A stretch of 64,000 bases of DNA from Lacisediminihabitans sp040549465 (GTDB lineage Bacteria > Actinomycetota > Actinomycetes > Actinomycetales > Microbacteriaceae): NCBI RefSeq assembly GCF_040549465.1, contig NZ_JBEPTL010000010.1:69837-133836 (forward strand). Direction: 5' to 3'. A model generated the notes under the pieces. The model did not search any database and had not been told where the DNA came from. It saw only the letters and a program-made list of their open reading frames with translations. A program made the position numbers and the translations under genes. Positions 52,655 to 61,455 of this stretch are shown here, piece by piece (positions within the stretch are counted from its first letter, which is position 1; each line of letters opens with the position of its first letter).

Positions 52655-53593
52655 CTAATTCGTTAGAGGTAGCGTATCCAGTTGCAGGTCGACGAGCGTC
52701 GGGTACGACGACTGCGCGCCCGGGCTGGTCACGGCGAACGACCCGGCGAGCACACCCACCTCAACTGCACGTCCGAGACTTTCTCCCCTGGCGAGAAAGG
52801 ATGCGAGGGCCCCGACGAACGCGTCCCCTGCACCGGTAGTGTCGACCACTTCATAAACGGTTGGCGCCGACACATGACCAGAAGACTCCGCATCCTGCCA
52901 GTAGGCGCCCTCGGCACCAATCGTAATAACGACCGACCGCACGACACCGCGCAGTTGCTCGGCTGCGCGGGCGGCGGATGGCGCATCCCGAACCTGCCAG
53001 CCAACCAGCGCGCTCGCTTCGGTCTCATTGACGACGAGCGGATCGCAGAGCGCCAGAATCTCATTCCGGATCGGCTGGTAGGGCGCGAGATTCAGGATGC
53101 TGCGCGCCCCCGCTTTCTCCCCGGACAGGATGGCCGCCTCGATGATCTCCGTGAGCAACTCAGCCTGCACGACGACAACCGCGAGGTTGTAGTCCTGAGC
53201 GAGACGGGCGACGGTGCGCTCCACTCGGTCGCGAGTGAGGGCGAAGTTCGAGCCGGGAATTACCGTGATCGAGTTCTCGCCCGAGTCGTAGACGGAGACG
53301 AGTGCGAGGCCGGTGCGTCCGCGGTTAATGATCTCGACATTGGTGGTGTCGACGCCCTCAGAGCGCAGTTCCCGAAGCAGGAATGCGCCATCCGCATCGT
53401 CACCAACTGCTGCGACGAAGCTCACGTTGCCGCGAAGGCGTGCCGCCGCGACCGCCTGGTTCGCGCCCTTGCCGCCCGGCTGCTTGAGCAGACTCCTGCC
53501 GAGCACGGTCTCGCCGGGCCCTGGCGGCACTTCGACTCGAACGATGTAGTCCTGGTTCGCCGAACCGACGACGACGATCGTCGCGAGTGCCAT
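52655..53593 (-). CDS. rbsK: Ribokinase (PfkB family)
   Basis: 312 residues from the ATG at 53593 (MALATIVVVGSANQDYIV); the longer frame upstream overlaps the permease gene and is not needed. Motifs are the PfkB first signature GGKGANQAVAAARL (about residue 42) and the second signature VDTTGAGDAFVGALASFL with the catalytic Asp. VVVNETEA marks ribokinases. It phosphorylates ribose released by the nucleoside hydrolase in the same operon. Eight bases separate it from the permease stop. Confidence 0.93.
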   Translation of the reverse strand: MALATIVVVGSANQDYIVRVEVPPGPGETVLGRSLLKQPGGKGANQAVAAARLRGNVSFVAAVGDDADGAFLLRELRSEGVDTTNVEIINRGRTGLALVSVYDSGENSITVIPGSNFALTRDRVERTVARLAQDYNLAVVVVQAELLTEIIEAAILSGEKAGARSILNLAPYQPIRNEILALCDPLVVNETEASALVGWQVRDAPSAARAAEQLRGVVRSVVITIGAEGAYWQDAESSGHVSAPTVYEVVDTTGAGDAFVGALASFLARGESLGRAVEVGVLAGSFAVTSPGAQSSYPTLVDLQLDTLPLTN

Positions 53594-53601
53594 CGTTGGA
53601 T

Positions 53602-54513
53602 TCACTTTTCTCCGCTCGCAATAGAAAGTCGACCAAAGAACCGCTGCAACACGAACATAGTCACCGCCGGCACTAGAGACAGAAGTACCGCTCCGGCAAA
53701 ATTCTGCCCGTAGCTCGCGGCGTGCTCGCCGAAAGTTGAGGCCAACGCGACCGGCGCCAGTTGCAGATTCTTGTCGGTCACGAGCAGCAGAGGCCACAGG
53801 TACGCCGTCCACTGGCCAAGGAAGATCAGCAGTGCGGAGTTGGTAAGGGCTGGCCCGCTCATCCGTCCGAAAATGGACAAGAGGATGCGCGGCTCGGAGG
53901 CCCCATCGAGCATGGCCGCCTCGCGATACGAGTTCGGGATGCCCTGGAAGTATTGGCGCAGGTTAAAAATCGCGAGCCCATTTCCGAGACCCGGAAGTAT
54001 GAGCCCGATGAGCGTGTTGCCGAGGCCCCATTCGGTGAATAACTGTGACAGGGGAATGGCAATCGCCTCAAACGGCACCATGAAGCTGATCACGATGATG
54101 GCGAAGACGACCTCGCGCCCGCGGAACCTATAGACAGTGAGTGCGTACGCCGCCATCGCGGAAATGAGCAGGCCGAGCGCGACAGAAGCAAGGCAGACGA
54201 CGAGAGAATTGAGCAGGGCGAGACCGAACCCGTTATCGACGATCAGCCCGACGTAGTTCTCGAATGTGACGCGGGTTGGAATGATGATCTGCCAGCTGAG
54301 CGGCGACATGGTCGTGAGGACGTCGATGTTGGGTCGAAACGACCCGATCAGAATCCAGATGGCCGGCAGGATGAAGATTGCGCCGACCACCACGGCGACC
54401 GCGGTCAGGATCGCGCGGGACATCGTGTTGCGTCGGCCATTCGGCGCCTGCTTGACGGACGAGGGCGCCAGCGTCTCGAAGGGCGCGGCTTCGGTGTTCA
54501 CTTCGACGCTCAC
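53602..54513 (-). CDS. ABC sugar-type permease, MalG-like (CUT1)
   Basis: 303 residues, six membrane helices after a ~35-residue cytoplasmic N-terminus. The EAA loop that docks the ATPase reads YREAAMLDGASEPRILLSIFGRM. The MalG-type order and the second permease in tandem identify the CUT1 family. Its GTG start overlaps the MalF-like stop as GTGA. The neighbours suggest nucleosides rather than oligosaccharides as cargo. No ATPase gene lies in the operon, so a shared MsiK-type ATPase would be required. Confidence 0.92.
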   Translation of the reverse strand: MSVEVNTEAAPFETLAPSSVKQAPNGRRNTMSRAILTAVAVVVGAIFILPAIWILIGSFRPNIDVLTTMSPLSWQIIIPTRVTFENYVGLIVDNGFGLALLNSLVVCLASVALGLLISAMAAYALTVYRFRGREVVFAIIVISFMVPFEAIAIPLSQLFTEWGLGNTLIGLILPGLGNGLAIFNLRQYFQGIPNSYREAAMLDGASEPRILLSIFGRMSGPALTNSALLIFLGQWTAYLWPLLLVTDKNLQLAPVALASTFGEHAASYGQNFAGAVLLSLVPAVTMFVLQRFFGRLSIASGEK

Positions 54514-55442
54514 TTCGGTTCCCTTTCTTCACGCAGCAGACGGAACTGCAAAACGACGAACACCAGCATGATTATTGTGAGGATGACTACCTCTGCGGCC
54601 CCTTGGTTTCGGCTGCCATATCCATATGTAGTCCGGTACGCGTCGAACATCAGCAGCGTCGTACTCGACTGGGGCCCGCCACCCGTCAGCAACTGCACCG
54701 GAACGAAGAGAACGAAGTTCGCCACCGTGTCGGCCACGAGCACGAAGAGCAATGGACGACGCAGCAACGGGATCGTGATCTGGAAGAAGGTGCGGATCGG
54801 CCCGGCACGGTCGAGGCGGGCCGCCTCATACAGCTCCTCCGGAATCGCCTGGAGTCCGGCAATGAGGAACAACATCCAGTAGCCGATGCCGATCCACGAC
54901 GCGACGACAATGATGCTCCCGAGCGCTTGGCCTGGCGAGGTAAAGAACGGCTGCGGGTCGCCTCCAATCGCGGAGAGGATCGCGTTGACCGGCCCGTTCG
55001 GGTTGAGCGCCGCACCCCAGGCGATACACGATCCGACGATCGGGATTGTGATCGGGATGAATACCAGCGTGCGCCAGAGCCCCCCGAGGTGCAGCTTCTG
55101 GATCATCAGCACCGCGATAAGCAGCGCGAGCACGATCTGCAATGGGTTGATAATGACGTTGAAGAGTAGCGTGCGACCGACCGTCGCGATGAAGTTCTGG
55201 TCGGCGAAGATCTGCTCGTAATTGTGGAAGCCGGCGAAGGCGGCCGGTAAGATTCCGCCGGGATACGCCTTATAGAGGCTGGAGTTCACGGCACCCAAGG
55301 TGGGCGCGATGCGCAGAACAACGAGGGCGATGACGGCCGGCGCAAGAAAGACAACGGCCCAGAAGGCCTCACGACGCCGACCGAGGTGACGCCGACGCGC
55401 TGTCGGCGTCACCTCGACGCGCGTCTTCGTGATGGAAGACAT
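54510..55442 (-). CDS. ABC sugar-type permease, MalF-like (CUT1)
   Basis: 310 residues with six membrane helices. The EAA loop is LYEAARLDRAGPIRTFFQITIPLL. The N-terminal ~25 residues are strongly basic (TARRRHLGRRREAF). It pairs with the MalG-like permease to form the transmembrane channel. An AGGGAA site precedes the ATG. It lies 19 bases downstream of the binding-protein gene. Confidence 0.92.
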   Translation of the reverse strand: MSSITKTRVEVTPTARRRHLGRRREAFWAVVFLAPAVIALVVLRIAPTLGAVNSSLYKAYPGGILPAAFAGFHNYEQIFADQNFIATVGRTLLFNVIINPLQIVLALLIAVLMIQKLHLGGLWRTLVFIPITIPIVGSCIAWGAALNPNGPVNAILSAIGGDPQPFFTSPGQALGSIIVVASWIGIGYWMLFLIAGLQAIPEELYEAARLDRAGPIRTFFQITIPLLRRPLLFVLVADTVANFVLFVPVQLLTGGGPQSSTTLLMFDAYRTTYGYGSRNQGAAEVVILTIIMLVFVVLQFRLLREEREPK

Positions 55443-55461
55443 GCGTGTGGTTCCCTAACGG

Positions 55462-56790
55462 TTACTTGTACTTGTTCCACGCAGTGGTGAGATCGCCCTT
55501 GGCTTTCTCCAGCGTGGTCTTCGCGTCGGCGCCGTTGCGGATGTCTGCAAAGGCCTGGTTCAGGATGGATTCGAACTCGATGTAGCCGATCGTCGAGACG
55601 CGGTTGACACCGGTGTTAGCCGTCTCGTAGTCGATGATCTTTGCTGCATTCTGACCCTCTGCTGACTTGAAAACATCCTTTTCAAAGTAGATCTTCTTGC
55701 CTTCGACGTTCGCCGCGAGCTCAGGGTTGGAGCGGTATTTGATGTATCCGCCGCTCTCATCGATTGCCATCCACTTCATGAAGATCGCAGCTGCCTGCTT
55801 CTCCTTGCTGAACGGGTTGAGCGCGAGCGACCACGAGCCGTCAGCCGTCACCGCCTTGCCGCCGGCGAACATCGGCTGGGGTGCAACGCCCCAGTTGATA
55901 GTCGATGCCTGCAGCTCGGGGAGCATCCATGGCCCCTGGACTCCAAACGCGGTTTTTCCGGCGACGAACGAAGGGTCCGTCTGCTCGGGCGTGACACCCT
56001 TCGGGGCCGTGCCGTCCTTGAAGATGCTCCCGTACCAATCGAATGCCTTGACCCACGCCTCCGAAGTGAAGTCGGGCGTCAGGTTTCCCTTCCCGCTCGC
56101 GCCAATGGAGCCGCCAAGCGAAACGGGAAGAGCCTCCAGCTGGTAGTAGCGATCAAACTGTCCGAAAGTGAATCCGTAGGTAGCGCCCGCGTCCTTCGCC
56201 TTCTTCGCCTCCGTTGCCAGGTCCTCCCATGTCATACGGGAGTTGACGTCAGCTGAGGGGAACGGAATGCCGGCCTTCTTGAGCAAGTCCTTGTTGTAGT
56301 ACAGCAGCTGAGTCGAGTTTGCGATGGGAAGCGCCCACAGCTTGCCCTCATATATGCCTGACGAGTAGGGGGTGGGGTCGAAGGACGACTTGTACTGTGA
56401 GAAGACGCTCGTCAGGTCGGTCGCCTCGCCCCGCGAAGCGAGTGCAGCGATGCGCGGCTGGTCGGCCCAGTAGACATCTGGGTCCCCGCCCTTGTTTGCG
56501 ATATGCGAGTCGAGGGTGCTGTTGAGCGAATCGAATGGAACCGTCTGCCATTTCAGCGTGATCGTCGGGTGGGCCTTTTCGAACGCATCGATGACCGGCT
56601 GGATGTTGTCCACCTTTGGGTCGAGGATGCTGAGCACCCGAACCGTGGCTTTCGGATCTTTGCTCGGGATCGTCAGCGACCCACCGTCGGCAGTGGATGC
56701 GGGGCTGCCGGAGCATCCAGCCAGGATGGTGCTGACCACGCCGAGGATGGCGACTCCAGCCAGCATCCGGCTTGTGCGTTTCAGTTGCAT
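55462..56790 (-). CDS. ABC extracellular solute-binding lipoprotein (CUT1, SBP family 1)
   Basis: 442 residues. The signal peptide ends in the lipobox LAGCSG, with the Cys at residue 26 as lipid anchor. The body follows the MalE-like fold: IDAFEKAHPTITLKWQTVPFDSL, DVYWADQPRIAALASRG, and aromatic ligand-binding residues in the middle (TYGFTFGQFDRYYQLEALP). It captures the solute outside the membrane for the MalF/MalG pair. Ligand identity is inferred only from the hydrolase and ribokinase neighbours. GAAGGGAAG provides the ribosome site. Confidence 0.93.
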   Translation of the reverse strand: MQLKRTSRMLAGVAILGVVSTILAGCSGSPASTADGGSLTIPSKDPKATVRVLSILDPKVDNIQPVIDAFEKAHPTITLKWQTVPFDSLNSTLDSHIANKGGDPDVYWADQPRIAALASRGEATDLTSVFSQYKSSFDPTPYSSGIYEGKLWALPIANSTQLLYYNKDLLKKAGIPFPSADVNSRMTWEDLATEAKKAKDAGATYGFTFGQFDRYYQLEALPVSLGGSIGASGKGNLTPDFTSEAWVKAFDWYGSIFKDGTAPKGVTPEQTDPSFVAGKTAFGVQGPWMLPELQASTINWGVAPQPMFAGGKAVTADGSWSLALNPFSKEKQAAAIFMKWMAIDESGGYIKYRSNPELAANVEGKKIYFEKDVFKSAEGQNAAKIIDYETANTGVNRVSTIGYIEFESILNQAFADIRNGADAKTTLEKAKGDLTTAWNKYK

Positions 56791-56877
56791 GATCTTCCCT
56801 TCATTGGGCGTTTCTCTGTGGTGAGGGTGGTGCAGCTTGTGAGTGGTTCAGTCAGGGCCCCAGGAGTGCGCGAGGTC

Positions 56878-57831
56878 TTAGAGGCTGGTCACCGCGGTGA
56901 GGAAGTAGCTCATGAATCCGTCGGCATCCACGTCGACAGCGATCGAGCAATTGGGCGCCGGGGCATCCGCAGAGCTGAGGAGATCAGTGATCATGACGCC
57001 ACGGGCGATGCCGTCGCCGATCACGATGTCGACGTAGGCAGGCTTCCAGGTGACGAACTCCGGATGCGGAACTACCGCGACCGCGAGCGGGTCGTGCATC
57101 GCACAGGAGTCGGCATGCTCGGCGTCGCTCGGGTGGCGCTCCTGCATATGGTCGATCCAGCTGGTCGTATAGTCACCGGCGAATGATGCGAACGAGCCAG
57201 CTGACTCCTGCATCTGTCGAGCATGGTCACGGTTCAGGCGTACCTTCAGCGTGACGTCGAGTCCGACCCAGCGAACCTTTGCGCCGGAGTGCAGAACCGC
57301 GTGGGCGGCTTCGGGGTCGACCCAGACGTTGAACTCGCCCGGCATCGATGACTGGAACGTCTGGCCCAGAAAGACGCCTCCCATGATCACGATCTCTTTG
57401 ACAGTGGATGCGAGGCGTGGCTCGATCAACATGGCCGCCGCGATATTCGTCAGCGGTCCGATCGCGACGATCGTGATCTCGCCGGGGTTAGCCATCACGT
57501 GGTCAACGATTGCGGAGGCTGCGTAGCCTGCGGCCGGCACGCGGTGCCCGTACTTCGCCACGATCGCATCCGGAGCGTGGCGCTCGCGGTCGGGCCGGGT
57601 CATCGGCGCGGTTGCGCCCTTCACGATCGGAATATCGGAGCGACCGAGACGGTCGGCCAGTTCAAGCGTGAGGAGCGTTGCCGTCTCGACGTCGGTGTTG
57701 CCATTGACGGTCGTAATGAGGTCAATCTGGATCTCCGGATCAGCCTGCGCGAGCGCAAACGCAAAGCCATCATCGATCTCTGTTCCCGGCTCACCCATGC
57801 CCAGGTCGGTATCCAGAATGATTCTGATCAC
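56878..57831 (-). CDS. Inosine/uridine-preferring nucleoside hydrolase family protein
   Basis: 317 residues from a GTG at 57831 with GGGAG six to seven bases upstream. The N-terminal Ca2+-binding Asp cluster reads ILDTDLGMGEPGTEIDDGFA, a variant of the DxDxxxDD motif with an insertion. Further family features are VNGNTDVETAT, ITIVAIGPLTNIAAAM, VIMGGVFLGQ and the catalytic HDPLAVAVV region near the C-terminus. It cleaves the N-glycosidic bond of nucleosides to base and ribose. It heads the operon that also encodes transport and ribokinase. An 87-base gap separates it from the binding-protein gene. Confidence 0.92.
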   Translation of the reverse strand: MIRIILDTDLGMGEPGTEIDDGFAFALAQADPEIQIDLITTVNGNTDVETATLLTLELADRLGRSDIPIVKGATAPMTRPDRERHAPDAIVAKYGHRVPAAGYAASAIVDHVMANPGEITIVAIGPLTNIAAAMLIEPRLASTVKEIVIMGGVFLGQTFQSSMPGEFNVWVDPEAAHAVLHSGAKVRWVGLDVTLKVRLNRDHARQMQESAGSFASFAGDYTTSWIDHMQERHPSDAEHADSCAMHDPLAVAVVPHPEFVTWKPAYVDIVIGDGIARGVMITDLLSSADAPAPNCSIAVDVDADGFMSYFLTAVTSL

Positions 57832-57845
57832 GGAAAACTCCCTCG

Positions 57846-57861
57846 TTCAACTCGTGTTGAA
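57846..57861. promoter_or_regulatory. Candidate LacI-family operator upstream of the nucleoside hydrolase gene
   Basis: TTCAACTCGTGTTGAA is a near-perfect 16-base dyad with a central CG, the usual layout of LacI-family operators. It lies 15 bases before the start codon. CGAATTGCG occurs twice further upstream (57874-57882 and 57897-57905), spaced 23 bases, and may mark promoter or additional binding elements. Confidence 0.6.
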
Positions 57862-57905
57862 TAGCAGTAAACACGAATTGCGCAGGTCGCGCAACCCGAA
57901 TTGCG

Positions 57906-58269
57906 AAATTGGCTGCCGCGTCGACGGAACCCGGTGTGATCAGCGGCGACCGTGCTACGGGAGGGCGTTCCTTGACGTCGACGCGTGCCGACCGGCCAGA
58001 CCACCAGCGGACACTAACGATATTGCGAAGATGCCTTCATGGCCTGAATGAGAAGCTCATTACCGCCGTCGAACCGCAGGGCCACAGGTTCCAGGAGTTC
58101 ACCGCTGGTGTCGAAACCGAGTCCGAGTTGCGCCGTGCTGGACTGTCGTCGTCGAGGTCTGCAACGAAGATGCTAGCGCCCGAAGCATTGAACCTTGGCG
58201 TCGGACTGGCGACGATCGAGCCGGCACCCCGCTCGGCTCCGACGATGCGTTCCCGCGAAAAAGATCTTG
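57906..58269. other. Interval without a supported gene
   Basis: About 360 bases separate the nucleoside operon promoter from the MMPL gene end. A rightward open frame (57909-58280, TTG start) includes LITAVEPQGHRFQEFTAGVE and ESELRRAGLSSS but matches no family I know and overlaps the MMPL 3' end antisense. I treat it as non-coding or relic DNA. Confidence 0.4.
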
Positions 58270-60582
58270 TCAGCCTGTAGGCGACCTTGAAGCATCGGCC
58301 ACGTCAACGAGGAGCCTCTCTTGCTCGAGTCGTTTGAGTAGGGCGTCACCTTCGATGTCGACATTGGGCAGGATGCGGTTGAGCCAGCGAGGCAAACTCC
58401 AGGTCCAGCGACCAAGCAGCGACAGCAGGGCCGGGGTGAGGATGAGTCTCACCAAAAAGGCGTCGAACAGGATGCCTATGGAGAGAGCGAATCCGATTTG
58501 CTTCACTTCTTGGTTATCGCTCAGTGCGAATCCGAGGAACACGCTGACCATAATGAATGCGGCTGCGACCACCACCCTGCTCGACCGAGCGAATCCGACG
58601 ATTATTGCCTCTTTCCCCGAGTGTCCGTGCTTGTGCGCCTCGCGCATCGAGGACACGAGGAAAACCTGGTAGTCCATGGCCAGGCCGTACAGAATTCCCA
58701 TCGCGATGATGGGAAGGAAGTTGAGCACAGGGCCTGGCGTGTCGAACCCGAAGAGCTGCTTCAACCAGCCCCACTGGAACACGGCAGTCGAAGCACCGAG
58801 CGTCGCGAGGATGCTCAGGACGAATCCGAGGGTGGCTTGCAATGGGATGACGATGGAGCGGAAGATCAGCAGCATGATAATGAGTGAAAGCAGGACTATC
58901 ACGCCCAAATAGATCGGCAAGGCCTTGGCCAGGCCAGCGGTCAGGTCGATATTGGCCGCAGTGAACCCGGTCACCCCCGTCGACACGCCGTAGTGGCGCG
59001 CGAACTCGCCGTGAAGGCTGCGGAGTTTTGTGACCAAATCCGCGGTCTGCTGGCTATCGGGGCCGGTCCTCGGAATCACCGTAATGAGAGCCGTTTCGCC
59101 ATTCTCCGAGGTCGCGCTGGAGAGCGAGAGCCTGACACCGCTTACCGTGCCGATGCGCGTTGCGAGGTCGGCCGAGTCGTTGGCGTCAATCGGCGTGCCT
59201 CGTGTCGCGCTCGTGGCGACCACGACCAGTTGGCCGTTGAAACCGGCACCGAATTTCTCGGACACGAGGTCGTAGCCTTTGCGGTCGGGGGTATCGAGAT
59301 TTTTCGTGGACGACGAAGGCAGGCCGAGTTGTAGGGACATGGCAGGAATGGCGACGACTCCGAGGATCGCGACGACGGCGATGATGACAGGCACTCTGCG
59401 CCGTACAAGACCGGCACCGACACGATACCCGAGTGTGGTCGTCTCCTCGCGGGGATCGGCGGCCGACTTGCGGCGAGCCCGCGGTGTCACAACGCGCTCG
59501 CCAATGAGTCCGAGGATGGCAGGCAGCAGCGTGATGGCGACCAGCACGGCGACACCCACGGTCGCGGCAGCGACCAGCGCCATCACGGTGAGGAACGAGA
59601 TACCGACAACAGAGAGCCCTGCGAGGGCAATCACTACTGTGAGCCCAGCGAACACTACGGCGGTGCCGGCGGTGCCAATGGCCCTGCCAGCCGCGTCTTT
59701 CGCGCTGATCCCTTCCGAGAGGATGATGCGCCGCTGCCGGTTCACGATGAAGAGCGAGTAGTCAATTCCGACGGCTAACCCGACCATGAGGGCAAGGGTG
59801 GGGGTGACTGAGGTAAGAGTGACAAGGTGTGACAGGGTGAAAGCGCCTCCAACGCCTACCGCCACCCCGATGAGGGCAGTGAGCAACGGGAGTCCGGCGA
59901 CGAGCAGAGATCCGAGTGTGAGAAACAGGATGATCGCCGCGATCAGAAGTCCCGCAATTTCTGTCTCTCCGGAAAGGGTGACGCCGTGACCGAGAAGCGT
60001 GTCACTGGGGTAAACGGTTACCTTCTGAGCGGCGACCGGCTTCGTCGCCACGTCGATAACGTGGGAGACCTCGCTAGGTGGGATGTCATCCACCTGTTTT
60101 GTCAGCTGGATAGTGAAGAGCGCAACCGTCTTGTCTTTCGACACCAGTACGGACGGGAACACAGTCTGGCCGATGACTAAGGGATGCAGGACGGATGCCG
60201 ACGCAGCGGCCGCCCGCATCTGCTGAGGTGTCGGCTCGGTCACCGTCGTCGGCACGACGGGTGTGACGATGTATTTGTTTCCGTTCACGGCATCGACCGA
60301 TCGGGCGATCGACGACGCAATGTCGGGATCGGTGACCGTCGAACCCGGCGGTGCGGCGAACACCAGCGTGCCGGAACTGCCGGCCGCTGCGGGGAACTCT
60401 GTGGAAAGCGTGTCCAACACCTTCTGGGATGGGCTGCCGTCTATGCGGATGTTGTCGGTGGTCTTCGGCGGACTGCCGATTAGGAGGGCCACCATCACCC
60501 CGATAACGATTATCCAGGCGCCGATCGACCACCATTTGTGTGTGTAGACACCGCGACCGAGACGATAGAGAAAATCAGACAT
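58270..60582 (-). CDS. MMPL/RND-superfamily membrane transporter
   Basis: 770 residues from the ATG at 60582 (MSDFLYRLGRGVYTHKWW). Twelve membrane helices are arranged as 1+5, 1+5, with two extracytoplasmic porter-like domains (~40-190 and ~420-560). MMPL features include GVAVGVGGAFTLSHLVTL and LMVGLAVGIDYSLFIVNRQR (helix-4 GxxxDY proton relay), and the second-half equivalent MGILYGLAMDYQVFLVSSMRE. Such proteins export lipids, siderophores or drugs with proton motive force. A TetR gene immediately upstream on the same strand probably controls it. Substrate unknown. Confidence 0.93.
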   Translation of the reverse strand: MSDFLYRLGRGVYTHKWWSIGAWIIVIGVMVALLIGSPPKTTDNIRIDGSPSQKVLDTLSTEFPAAAGSSGTLVFAAPPGSTVTDPDIASSIARSVDAVNGNKYIVTPVVPTTVTEPTPQQMRAAAASASVLHPLVIGQTVFPSVLVSKDKTVALFTIQLTKQVDDIPPSEVSHVIDVATKPVAAQKVTVYPSDTLLGHGVTLSGETEIAGLLIAAIILFLTLGSLLVAGLPLLTALIGVAVGVGGAFTLSHLVTLTSVTPTLALMVGLAVGIDYSLFIVNRQRRIILSEGISAKDAAGRAIGTAGTAVVFAGLTVVIALAGLSVVGISFLTVMALVAAATVGVAVLVAITLLPAILGLIGERVVTPRARRKSAADPREETTTLGYRVGAGLVRRRVPVIIAVVAILGVVAIPAMSLQLGLPSSSTKNLDTPDRKGYDLVSEKFGAGFNGQLVVVATSATRGTPIDANDSADLATRIGTVSGVRLSLSSATSENGETALITVIPRTGPDSQQTADLVTKLRSLHGEFARHYGVSTGVTGFTAANIDLTAGLAKALPIYLGVIVLLSLIIMLLIFRSIVIPLQATLGFVLSILATLGASTAVFQWGWLKQLFGFDTPGPVLNFLPIIAMGILYGLAMDYQVFLVSSMREAHKHGHSGKEAIIVGFARSSRVVVAAAFIMVSVFLGFALSDNQEVKQIGFALSIGILFDAFLVRLILTPALLSLLGRWTWSLPRWLNRILPNVDIEGDALLKRLEQERLLVDVADASRSPTG

Positions 60583-60618
60583 GGAAGCTCCAACTCCGGG
60601 CGGCGCACCCATTGGTAG

Positions 60619-61215
60619 TCACGAAGTCAGCCCCTTAATTCCATCCCGAAGGAACGAGGTGATGACCTCGGCGAACTCGTCAAAATCGAATTCCGTGAAC
60701 TCATCCTCGAGATGGCCATCGAGCAACGCGTTGATCGCACCGATCGCGACACTCGAGATCATCACGGACTGAATCAGAGTGAGGCGGCCGCCCGACTGCA
60801 TCTGCAACAGGCGAGCCGATTCCGTGAAACCGTCGTACTCAACTTCGCGAAGGTACGGTGTGAGAGTCGGGTGGGCGCGGGCAAGCCGGTTGAGCTGAGC
60901 GTGCGTAGCGATGACATCGGTCGTCAGCTGCGCCCGAAGAATGGCGACGATGTCGTCGAGGATCGCCCCGGATGTCGGTTCGATAGCTATGGCTCCGAGG
61001 GCCTCGCGCGCCCGTTCCATCGCGATTGCGACGATGGCCTCCTCTTTCGCCGCGAAGTAGTTGGAAAACGTGCGGCGGGAATAGCCAGCCTGACTGACGA
61101 TGTCATCGACGGTGAACCCATCGACGCCATGAAGAGTGGCTAGCTCAAACGCTGCCGTCGCCAGTTCACGACGGGTGCGCTGTCTCTTTACCAGTCTTAG
61201 GTTGCTTTCGGCCAT
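60619..61215 (-). CDS. TetR-family regulator next to the MMPL transporter
   Basis: 198 residues. The DNA-binding domain is near the N-terminus: RQRTRRELATAAFELATLHG, then FTVDDIVSQAGYSRRTFSNYFAAKEEAIV. The C-terminal ligand domain is family-variable. The gene lies 36 bases upstream of the MMPL start and is co-directional, so it probably represses an operon containing both. An upstream dyad TTTGC-7-GCAAA at 61252-61268 is a candidate operator. Confidence 0.92.
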   Translation of the reverse strand: MAESNLRLVKRQRTRRELATAAFELATLHGVDGFTVDDIVSQAGYSRRTFSNYFAAKEEAIVAIAMERAREALGAIAIEPTSGAILDDIVAILRAQLTTDVIATHAQLNRLARAHPTLTPYLREVEYDGFTESARLLQMQSGGRLTLIQSVMISSVAIGAINALLDGHLEDEFTEFDFDEFAEVITSFLRDGIKGLTS

Positions 61216-61251
61216 GACGACAACTTAGATCAATCTTGCACATCAGGCAAA

Positions 61252-61268
61252 TTTGCTCGCTGGGCAAA
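61252..61268. promoter_or_regulatory. Candidate operator for the second TetR regulator
   Basis: TTTGC and GCAAA are separated by seven bases, 37 bases upstream of the regulator start, in the gap shared with the divergent flavin oxidase gene. The dyad is short, so confidence is low. Confidence 0.35.
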
Positions 61269-61455
61269 ATCGGCAGCGTTCGAGTGAATTGCCCGCGCCC
61301 GACGTGAAGGATCTCGCCGTGGCGCTGGCCGACGATCGCCGGCGTCGTACCGGGACCACCGATCCTGTTCGCCTGGTGGATGCCCGGAATGCGGAAGGGG
61401 TGCGCCGGTGCCGTGTCGACAGGATGTCGCGCACCCGCTTCCCTACGATGGTCGG

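Noticed and set aside
57909..58280. A 123-codon frame with a TTG start between the nucleoside operon and MMPL gene
   Set aside because: Weak start, overlaps the MMPL end antisense, and no family match; kept only as an unexplained interval.
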